From an uncultured Atopobium sp. (GTDB lineage Bacteria > Actinomycetota > Coriobacteriia > Coriobacteriales > Atopobiaceae), in the NCBI GenBank assembly GCA_937926845.1, contig CALBBS010000209.1, positions 1 through 5,403 on the forward strand: a stretch of 5,403 nt of DNA. The letters run 5' to 3'. Shown one piece after another: positions 1-5,181 of this stretch; position 1 is the stretch's first letter; the number at the start of each line of letters is the position of its first letter. The translations under genes were made by a program, and so were the position numbers. Below the pieces are notes generated by a model. That model was not told the DNA's origin. It did no database searches and was given only the letters and a program-made list of their open reading frames with translations.

Positions 1-649
1 GTCGCAGTGAAGTGGTCTGCAAGTCAAGGCTTTCTGCAGGTTCTGTGGTTGTGAGCCCGCCAGTGGCTAGAACTACCGATGATGCGTGGACCTTGTGGGT
101 TTTCTCGCCAGCAAAACATTCTTGAAAGGTAACGGTGAAGCCATTGTGCTGGGGTTTTACCGATGTGACTTCTCGTCCTAGGGCAAATTGAACACCGGCT
201 TTTTGGGCACGTCTGAGCAAAAGTGACTGGATGGAGCTTGCTTGCCTGGTAAGCGGGTACATTCTGCCCTCGTCTTCAGTTGCCCACGCAAGACCGCTGG
301 ACCTAAAGAAAGAGAGAATGTCTGCAAGGAAGGTGTTCTTATCCCTGCAAACAGCCTGGACAAACTCTGGATGAGAGAAATTCTCAAAGCTCAAATCAGC
401 ATTGGTAAAGTTACAACGACCGCCGCCTGTTGCCAGGATAGTTCTGCCGCTCTCCAGTGCTTTTTCAAAAACAACAACGCGCTTATTGGCACCAAGAGCC
501 TCAGCGGCAGTGATGGCAGCGCAGAGTCCTGCTGCGCCGCCACCTAAAATTGCTACATCAATGTTGTCTGGCACCATGAACGTCTGAGCTTGCTTAATAC
601 GCTGAGCCTGTGCTGCTTGTCGTTCTTTAATGCGCGTTGTTTGAGCCAT
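1..649 (-). CDS. FAD-dependent flavoprotein, HI0933/YhiN/BaiN family (N-terminal 216 residues, runs off the left edge)
   Basis: Translating the minus strand from the ATG at 649-647 gives 216 uninterrupted residues up to the window edge. Seen: a Rossmann dinucleotide-binding motif (VAILGGGAAGL, residues 32-42), then a FEK acidic strand end (61-63). The family hallmark TGGGRCNFTN is at 74-83, a DEGRMYPLTRQAS segment at 126-137, and VVLATGG at 192-198. Family knowledge: these are cytosolic FAD proteins of about 400 residues; BaiN was linked to bile-acid dehydroxylation, but the substrate is mostly unknown, so none is assigned here. The start follows AAAAGG (661-666) at 11-nt spacing, and the only in-frame stop upstream is the mrp stop codon. 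A Gln/Lys/Arg-rich leader of about 24 residues precedes the FAD motif; Met25 is an alternative start but has no visible ribosome binding site. After ATGG the usual G-x-x-G-Y type segment is not seen in the last 18 visible residues, so an insertion or local divergence is likely. It lies 45 bp after mrp and is probably co-transcribed. Confidence 0.9.
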   Translation of the reverse strand, partial: MAQTTRIKERQAAQAQRIKQAQTFMVPDNIDVAILGGGAAGLCAAITAAEALGANKRVVVFEKALESGRTILATGGGRCNFTNADLSFENFSHPEFVQAVCRDKNTFLADILSFFRSSGLAWATEDEGRMYPLTRQASSIQSLLLRRAQKAGVQFALGREVTSVKPQHNGFTVTFQECFAGEKTHKVHASSVVLATGGLTTTEPAESLDLQTTSLR

Positions 650-694
650 AGTAAGAATTACCTTTTGTGTTGTGTAAACACCAGCTTTTAGGGC

Positions 695-1543
695 TTACAG
701 GTCAAGAACGCTCTGTGTTGCGTCAGGGACAAGACCTTGAGGAAGCTCGGTACTAAAGGTTCCTTTATCGGCAATCTGAGCAAAGGTTGCATCCATAGGA
801 AGCTGTCCCAAAGGCTTGAGGTTAAATGCTGCTGCGGTCTCGGCAAGCTTTGATGGACCGTAAGGTTCAATGCGCTCATCGCAGTGAGGACAGGTGATGT
901 ATGCCATATTCTCAATCAAACCAAGCACAGGTACATGCATCATTTCTGCCATGCGAACTGCCTTGCCCACAACCATCTGAACAAGATCTTGTGGAGAAGA
1001 AACAATTACAACACCCTCAACGGGAAGGGACTGAAATACGGTCAGTGCAACATCACCCGTTCCTGGAGGCATGTCGACGAGCAGGTAATCAAGGTCACCC
1101 CAGTTGCACTGGCTGTAGAACTGTTGGATAGCACCAGCAACAACAGGGCCTCTCCAGAGAACAGGATCGGTCTCGTTTTGAAGCACCAGATTGGCGCTCA
1201 TAATCTTGATACCGTTTGCGTCCTCGATAGGAATAAGCTGCTCTTCAACGCCGTAAGAACGCTCATCAGAGATGCCAAACATGCGAGGAATTGAAGGTCC
1301 GGTAATATCGCCGTCAAGAATACCAACGCGCTTACCTGCGCGAGCGAGGTTAGTAGCAAGAATGCCGGTGACAAAGGACTTGCCAACACCACCTTTGCCA
1401 GAAACAACGCCAATAACGTGCTTAACGCTTGAGTGCTGATTAAGTTCAAAGCCTGCTGGTGGCTGTGGTTCTTTCTTTTTGCCGTGAAGTGCAGCGTCAA
1501 CCTCTTTACGAAGCGCCTCACGATCAATATCTACGTCTGCCAT
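695..1543 (-). CDS. mrp: Mrp/NBP35 family P-loop ATPase, iron-sulfur cluster carrier/assembly factor
   Basis: This is a 282-residue SIMIBI-class P-loop NTPase. Seen: a deviant Walker A with the signature lysine, GKGGVGKS at residues 49-56; the Mrp-specific DGDITGPSIP at 77-86; the DMPPGTGD switch II/Walker B region at 157-164; and a CPHC pair at 218-221. In this family that Cys pair bridges a 4Fe-4S cluster across the dimer. Known role: cytosolic, ATP-dependent binding and transfer of Fe-S clusters to apoproteins (ApbC/Mrp). The protein is short: it has only about 40 residues before the first strand and lacks the N-terminal MIP18/DUF59 domain of many roughly 350-residue bacterial Mrp proteins. 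The ATG at 1543 is the only plausible start: AAGGAG lies at 1548-1553 with 4-nt spacing, and an in-frame TAA occurs upstream with no start codon between. It is the first gene of a likely two-gene operon with the flavoprotein. A weak minus-strand -10 candidate (TAGAAT, complement of 1583-1588) lies upstream, but without a convincing -35. Confidence 0.95.
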   Translation of the reverse strand: MADVDIDREALRKEVDAALHGKKKEPQPPAGFELNQHSSVKHVIGVVSGKGGVGKSFVTGILATNLARAGKRVGILDGDITGPSIPRMFGISDERSYGVEEQLIPIEDANGIKIMSANLVLQNETDPVLWRGPVVAGAIQQFYSQCNWGDLDYLLVDMPPGTGDVALTVFQSLPVEGVVIVSSPQDLVQMVVGKAVRMAEMMHVPVLGLIENMAYITCPHCDERIEPYGPSKLAETAAAFNLKPLGQLPMDATFAQIADKGTFSTELPQGLVPDATQSVLDL

Positions 1544-1661
1544 ATCTCTCCTTATGTAGCAGTTGTATGCAGTAACTACTTAATTCTACCCATAGAAGTT
1601 TATGGCAAACGAGATAGCTATAATCTTTTCGGCGTACTTTAGCTGAACGTAGGAGGTTCAC
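1544..1661. promoter_or_regulatory. Divergent intergenic promoter region between mrp (minus) and the YhcH-like gene (plus)
   Basis: These 118 bp separate two divergently read genes, so both promoters should lie here. On the plus strand a perfect TATAAT is at 1619-1624, about 38 nt before the ATG at 1662, with no good -35 at 16-18 bp. The box overlaps an 8-bp palindrome ATAGCTAT (1614-1621). On the minus strand TAGAAT (complement of 1583-1588) is the best -10 candidate; TTGCCA (complement of 1603-1608) lies upstream at only 14 bp, which is too close. Ribosome binding sites are AGGAGGT at 1651-1657 for the plus gene and AAGGAG (complement of 1548-1553) for mrp. Confidence 0.5.
1619..1624 (+). 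promoter_or_regulatory. -10 box (TATAAT) of the YhcH-like gene
   Basis: This is an exact consensus -10 hexamer, 37 nt from the start codon at 1662, giving an expected transcript start near 1631. The position 17 bp upstream (1596-1601, AAGTTT) is not a recognisable -35, so promoter strength or activator dependence cannot be judged. Confidence 0.5.
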
Positions 1662-2123
1662 ATGATTTTCTCGTCAATTAAGAATGTATCTGAGAATGAC
1701 TTTGGTCAGAAATATATGGCTTGTGCTGCGGAGTTTCTAGCAACCCACAATCTGGATGAGCTGCCTTTGGGCAAAACAGAAATTGATGGAGATAACGTTT
1801 TTGTGAACGTCATGGAGTTTGAGCCCGCTTTGCCTGGCGAGAAGGACTATGAGGCTCATAAGATTTACGCTGATATTCATGTGGTTATTTCTGGCACCGA
1901 AAGCATTGCTGTTGCCCCTCTTGAGCAGTGTGTTCTTAAGGGTGAATTTAATTTTGATGCTGATTTTGGCGCTTATACCAATCCTGGAGAAGAGACATGG
2001 GTTACCTTGCACGCTGGTGATTTTCTAGTGACACCTCCATCTGATGCTCACAAACCAGGCTGTACGCTGGAGAAATCTGGCTCAAAGCTCAAAAAAGCTG
2101 TGATGAAGGTTCGCATTAAATAG
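1662..2123 (+). CDS. YhcH/YjgK/YiaL family (DUF386) cupin-like protein, putative sugar anomerase/isomerase-type enzyme
   Basis: The 153-residue length is normal for this single-domain family. Seen: an N-terminal helical segment, then the family core EAHKIYADIHVVISGTE at residues 64-80, with candidate metal ligands E64, H66, D71 and H73. The family's C-terminal motif LVTPPSDAHKPG is at 122-133, with H130 as a further candidate ligand, and the usual KKAVMKV ending is at 144-150. Family knowledge: DUF386 proteins form a metal-binding double-stranded beta-helix. Members are EbgC (beta-galactosidase beta subunit), YiaL, YjgK and YhcH/NanQ, which is associated with sialic acid catabolism and anomerase activity. 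The substrate cannot be assigned: no sialic acid or glycosidase genes are adjacent here. The start is supported by AGGAGGT at 1651-1657 and an in-frame TAG at 1650-1652. It appears to be transcribed alone, from the TATAAT at 1619-1624. Confidence 0.92.
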   Translation: MIFSSIKNVSENDFGQKYMACAAEFLATHNLDELPLGKTEIDGDNVFVNVMEFEPALPGEKDYEAHKIYADIHVVISGTESIAVAPLEQCVLKGEFNFDADFGAYTNPGEETWVTLHAGDFLVTPPSDAHKPGCTLEKSGSKLKKAVMKVRIK

Positions 2124-2162
2124 GGAAGCGCGCTTGCTGTGTTTTAGCGGCACTATCTTGGG

Positions 2163-2168
2163 TATACT
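2163..2168 (+). promoter_or_regulatory. Candidate -10 box (TATACT) of the uvrA promoter
   Basis: TATACT differs from the consensus at one position. The predicted transcript start would be near 2174-2176, giving a leader of about 100 nt. No good -35 lies at 16-18 bp (TGTTTT at 2140-2145 with 17-bp spacing is weak). TTGCTG at 2134-2139 resembles a -35 but is 23 bp away. It is the best promoter candidate between the YhcH-like gene and uvrA. Confidence 0.45.
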
Positions 2169-2170
2169 AG

Positions 2171-2209
2171 AACATCAGTACGCACAAATTGCATCGGTGT
2201 ACTGATGTT
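2171..2209 (+). terminator. Long stem-loop with T-rich 3' flank: terminator of the YhcH-like gene and/or uvrA leader hairpin
   Basis: AACATCAGTAC (2171-2181) and GTACTGATGTT (2199-2209) are perfect 11-bp inverted repeats around a 17-nt loop. The stem can extend inward by one G-U and one C-G pair. It is followed by GTTTTCTGTTGTTT, a T-rich but interrupted tract. This fits a modest intrinsic terminator 48 nt after the YhcH-like stop. The stem is AT-rich and lies just downstream of the TATACT box, so it could instead be an operator or the 5'-end structure of uvrA mRNA. The inverted repeat is certain; the role is not. Confidence 0.5.
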
Positions 2210-2219
2210 GTTTTCTGTT

Positions 2220-2259
2220 GTTTGGCAGTTGGCGCATACAAGAAATGCGCATGTCAAAC
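2220..2259 (+). promoter_or_regulatory. Two-part hairpin in the uvrA leader just before the ribosome binding site
   Basis: GTTTGGCA (2220-2227) pairs with TGTCAAAC (2252-2259), with one G-U pair. Inside it GCGCAT (2232-2237) pairs perfectly with ATGCGC (2245-2250) around a 7-nt loop; the internal loop is 4 nt against 1 nt. It ends 9 nt before the GAGGA site, which stays unpaired in this fold. No T-run follows, so it is not an intrinsic terminator. A role in mRNA stability or translation control is inference. Confidence 0.4.
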
Positions 2260-2276
2260 TGGTTATGTGAGGAACT

Positions 2277-5126
2277 ATGGCTTCAAGCAAAATTGCTATC
2301 CGTGGTGCACGAGAGCACAACCTGCAAGACATTGATATTGATATCCCTCGTGATCAGCTGGTAGTTATTACGGGACTTTCTGGTTCGGGTAAGTCGAGTC
2401 TTGCTTTTGACACCATTTACGCAGAGGGACAGCGCCGCTACGTTGAGTCTCTGTCCAGCTATGCCCGTCAGTTCTTGGGACAGATGGATAAGCCAGACCT
2501 TGATTCTATTGACGGTCTTTCTCCAGCTGTGTCTATTGACCAGAAGACCACTTCCAGAAATCCTCGCTCTACCGTGGGTACCGTTACAGAAATCTACGAC
2601 TATCTGCGTCTTCTGTACGCTCGCATGGGCACTCCTCACTGCCCTGAGTGCGGTCGCGTTATTGAGCGTCAGACAACAGATCAGGTTGCCGATAAAATCC
2701 TCGAGGCAGGTCAGGGACGCAGAGCTTATGTTTTAGCTCCTGTTGTTTTGGGTCGCAAGGGCGAGTATGTCAAGCTCTTTGAAGATCTGCGAAAAGAAGG
2801 ATTTTCTCGCGTTCGTGTTGACGGCGTTGTGCGTGAGCTTGATGAAGAAATCACGCTGGGAAAGACCCTCAAGCACGATATTGAGGTAGTTGTAGACCGT
2901 ATTGTCATCCGTCCCGATTCTTTAGGTCGTATTGTTGAAGGCGTTGAGCAGGCAACTAAGCTTGCCCAGGGTAAGGTAGGCATATTGCTTCTGGCTGATA
3001 AATCCAATCCAGAGACTATGCCAGAAGAACTCCTGCAGTATTCATTGGCGCTTGCTTGTCCTATTCACGGTCACTCCATGGATGACCTGCAGCCTCGCGA
3101 TTTTTCCTTCAACGCTCCTTACGGCGCCTGTCCTGACTGCGACGGCCTAGGAACTCGTAAAATTATTGATGCAGCAGCACTCATTGCTGATCCAAAGCTG
3201 TCCGTGTCAGAGGGTGTTTTCGGAAGCCTCTTTGGCCACTCCAATTACTATCCTCAGATTCTGTCTGCAGTCTGCAAGCATTTTGACGTGTCTGATACAA
3301 CGCCTTGGAACAAGCTACCAAAGAAGGTGCAAGACGCCCTTCTTGGTGGCCTTGGTTCAACTAAGATTCGCGTTGACTACAAAACGCGAGACGGCCGCAA
3401 TACACACTGGTTTACTACCTTCTCTGGTGTCAGAAAGATTCTTTTTGACAAGTATCAAGAGACCACCTCAGAGAATATGAAGACGCATCTTGAGAAGTAC
3501 ATTCGCGAGATGCCTTGTACAACCTGTCACGGAGCTCGCTTAAAGCCAGAAATTCTCTCCGTTACGGTTGGCGAGAAAAACATCTGGGAGGTCTGTGAAC
3601 TTTCCTGTAAAGAGTCGCTCCAGTTCTTTAAGCAGCTGACTATTACTGATCGTCAGAAGGTTATTGCAGGTCCTATTGTTAAAGAGATTGTGGCAAGGCT
3701 ACAGTTCTTGGTTAACGTTGGTTTGGACTACCTCACGCTTTCTCGCGCAGCAGCATCGCTTTCTGGTGGAGAAGCCCAGCGTATTCGCTTGGCAACTCAG
3801 ATTGGCGCCGGCCTTATGGGCGTCCTCTACATTTTGGACGAGCCTTCCATTGGTCTGCATCAAAGAGACAACAACCGTCTTATTGAGACGCTCAAGCAGC
3901 TCAGAGACCGCGGTAATACCGTACTTGTTGTTGAGCACGATGAAGATACTATTCGTGCAGCTGACTACGTTATTGACATGGGTCCTGGCGCTGGTGAGCT
4001 TGGTGGTCACGTTGTTGCTGCTGGCACTCCAGAAGAGATTGTTGAAAACCCTGATTCCATCACAGGTGCGTATCTCACGGGAAAGAAGCAGATTAGGCTG
4101 CCAGAGACTCGTCGTAAGCCTGGTCGTGGAAAGATTAAGATTACGGGAGCTAGTGCTAACAATCTTAAGAACGTTTCCGCCGCTATCGAGCTGGGTACAT
4201 TGACAGTAGTTACAGGTGTTTCTGGCTCTGGTAAGTCTTCTTTGGTTACCAATACCCTTGCCCCCGCGCTTACCAACGCAGTTCAGCATTCAAAGCGTGT
4301 GGTGGGAGAGTATAAAAAGCTTGAAGGCGTTGATCTTATCGATAAGGTCATTGATATTGACCAGAGTCCTATTGGAAGAACGCCTCGTTCTAATCCAGCA
4401 ACCTATATTGGCCTTTGGGATGACCTGCGTGCACTGTACGCTTCAGTTCCAGAGTCCCGCGCACGCGGCTACTCGGCTGGTCGTTTCTCGTTTAACGTCC
4501 AGGGAGGCCGCTGCGAGGCTTGTAAGGGCGACGGTCAAATTAAGATTGAGATGAATTTCTTGCCTGATGTCTACGTTCCTTGTGAGGTTTGTCACGGTAA
4601 GCGTTACAACCGCGAGACACTAGAGATTCTCTACCACGGCAAGTCCGTCTCTGATGTGCTTGACATGACAGTTCATGAGGCACTAGCGTTTTTTGCAAAC
4701 ATTCCTCGCATTAAGAACAAGCTGCAGACCCTTCACGATGTAGGTCTTGGCTATATTCATCTTGGCCAGCCAGCAACTACGCTTTCTGGTGGCGAGGCGC
4801 AGCGCGTTAAGCTGGCAAAAGAACTTCACCGTCAGCAGACTGGTAAAACTCTTTATATTCTGGATGAGCCAACAACTGGTCTTCATTTTGAGGATGTCAG
4901 ACAGCTTATTGTTGTTCTTGAGCGTCTTGTTGATGCGGGTAATACCGTTCTTGTTATTGAGCACAACCTGGATGTCATTAAGATGGCTGACCGCATTATT
5001 GACATGGGTCCAGAAGGTGGTCAGCACGGTGGTTTAGTGATCGCCGAAGGAACACCAGAACAACTAGCTAAGCGCGACGACACGCCAACTGGTAAATTCC
5101 TCCGTGAGGCTCTTAAGAATTCCTAA
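2277..5126 (+). CDS. uvrA: Excinuclease ABC subunit A (UvrA), nucleotide excision repair damage sensor
   Basis: The gene encodes a complete 949-residue UvrA (the E. coli protein is 940). UvrA is a dimeric cytosolic ABC-class ATPase that finds bulky DNA lesions and loads UvrB. Seen: Walker A of the first ATPase GLSGSGKS at residues 33-40; a CPEC pair at 122-125 at the start of the UvrB-binding/insertion region; and the first zinc module with C261, H264, C285 and C288. A CTTC pair is at 414-417, the first signature LSGGEAQR at 495-502, Walker B ILDEPS at 519-524 and H-loop H554. The second half has Walker A GVSGSGKS at 647-654, the canonical C4 zinc module C746/C749/C769/C772, LSGGEAQR at 836-843, ILDEPT at 861-866 and H896. 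All catalytic motifs are intact. The unusual point is His at 264, where E. coli UvrA has Cys. The ATG at 2277 is fixed by GAGGA at 2269-2273 and an in-frame TGA at 2268-2270. It appears monocistronic and converges on the aldolase gene. Its last six codons are the first copy of a tandem repeat. Confidence 0.99.
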   Translation: MASSKIAIRGAREHNLQDIDIDIPRDQLVVITGLSGSGKSSLAFDTIYAEGQRRYVESLSSYARQFLGQMDKPDLDSIDGLSPAVSIDQKTTSRNPRSTVGTVTEIYDYLRLLYARMGTPHCPECGRVIERQTTDQVADKILEAGQGRRAYVLAPVVLGRKGEYVKLFEDLRKEGFSRVRVDGVVRELDEEITLGKTLKHDIEVVVDRIVIRPDSLGRIVEGVEQATKLAQGKVGILLLADKSNPETMPEELLQYSLALACPIHGHSMDDLQPRDFSFNAPYGACPDCDGLGTRKIIDAAALIADPKLSVSEGVFGSLFGHSNYYPQILSAVCKHFDVSDTTPWNKLPKKVQDALLGGLGSTKIRVDYKTRDGRNTHWFTTFSGVRKILFDKYQETTSENMKTHLEKYIREMPCTTCHGARLKPEILSVTVGEKNIWEVCELSCKESLQFFKQLTITDRQKVIAGPIVKEIVARLQFLVNVGLDYLTLSRAAASLSGGEAQRIRLATQIGAGLMGVLYILDEPSIGLHQRDNNRLIETLKQLRDRGNTVLVVEHDEDTIRAADYVIDMGPGAGELGGHVVAAGTPEEIVENPDSITGAYLTGKKQIRLPETRRKPGRGKIKITGASANNLKNVSAAIELGTLTVVTGVSGSGKSSLVTNTLAPALTNAVQHSKRVVGEYKKLEGVDLIDKVIDIDQSPIGRTPRSNPATYIGLWDDLRALYASVPESRARGYSAGRFSFNVQGGRCEACKGDGQIKIEMNFLPDVYVPCEVCHGKRYNRETLEILYHGKSVSDVLDMTVHEALAFFANIPRIKNKLQTLHDVGLGYIHLGQPATTLSGGEAQRVKLAKELHRQQTGKTLYILDEPTTGLHFEDVRQLIVVLERLVDAGNTVLVIEHNLDVIKMADRIIDMGPEGGQHGGLVIAEGTPEQLAKRDDTPTGKFLREALKNS

Positions 5127-5162
5127 CTTCTTAAGAACTCTTGACTTCTTGAGAACTCCTAG
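5109..5162 (+). repeat. Three tandem 18-bp units, each encoding x-L-(K/E)-N-S-stop in the uvrA frame
   Basis: The units are GCTCTTAAGAATTCCTAA (5109-5126, the actual uvrA end), CTTCTTAAGAACTCTTGA (5127-5144) and CTTCTTGAGAACTCCTAG (5145-5162). Pairwise identities are 13/18 (1 vs 2), 14/18 (2 vs 3) and 13/18 (1 vs 3), without gaps. In the uvrA frame they read ALKNS-TAA, LLKNS-TGA and LLENS-TAG, so the termination codon is present three times in three different forms. Only the first copy should normally be translated. The units also carry the palindrome TTCTTAAGAA (5128-5137). Confidence 0.85.
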
Positions 5163-5181
5163 TTCTACTTTGAAAAATTTT
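5127..5181. other. Convergent uvrA/aldolase 3' junction with weak stem-loops, no classical terminator
   Basis: TTCTTAAGAA (5128-5137) can pair with TTCTTGAGAA (5146-5155) with one G-U pair and an 8-nt loop. Alternatively AGAACT (5152-5157) pairs with AGTTCT (5161-5166) over a 3-nt loop. An AT-rich GAAAAATTTTC segment follows (5172-5182). None of these is a GC-rich stem followed by a clean T-run on either strand. Termination here could use these weak hairpins or Rho; the sequence does not decide. Confidence 0.35.

Larger units (their letters stand above)
2124..2276. promoter_or_regulatory. Intergenic leader region upstream of uvrA
   Basis: This 153-bp gap contains, in order: a perfect palindrome AAGCGCGCTT just after the YhcH-like stop (2126-2135), a TATACT -10 candidate (2163-2168), an 11-bp inverted repeat with a T-rich flank (2171-2209), and a second two-part hairpin (2220-2259). 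The uvrA ribosome binding site GAGGA is at 2269-2273, only 3 nt from the ATG. An in-frame TGA at 2268-2270 excludes any upstream uvrA start. No small ORF of note was seen. Confidence 0.55.

Noticed and set aside
242..547. Plus-strand 101-residue open frame in the left 650 bases
   Set aside because: The opposite strand encodes a clear flavoprotein through the whole stretch, including GGGAAG and TGGGRCNFTN, so this frame is a shadow.
884..1294. Plus-strand 136-residue open frame
   Set aside because: It lies wholly antisense within mrp, whose motifs are intact. It has no ribosome binding site or recognisable motifs, and its composition is that of a shadow frame.
2126..2135. Perfect 10-bp palindrome AAGCGCGCTT after the YhcH-like stop
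   Set aside because: As RNA it cannot form a stable hairpin because the centre leaves no loop, and no T-run follows. It may be chance; no operator role can be supported.
3699..4289. Minus-strand 196-residue open frame
   Set aside because: It is antisense to the middle of uvrA across strongly conserved ATPase motifs and has no family resemblance, so it is a shadow frame.
5128..5181. Bidirectional intrinsic terminator between uvrA and the aldolase gene
   Set aside because: The stems are AT-rich and short, and neither strand shows a T-run directly after a stem. The pairing is a by-product of the tandem repeat and is not convincing as a terminator.
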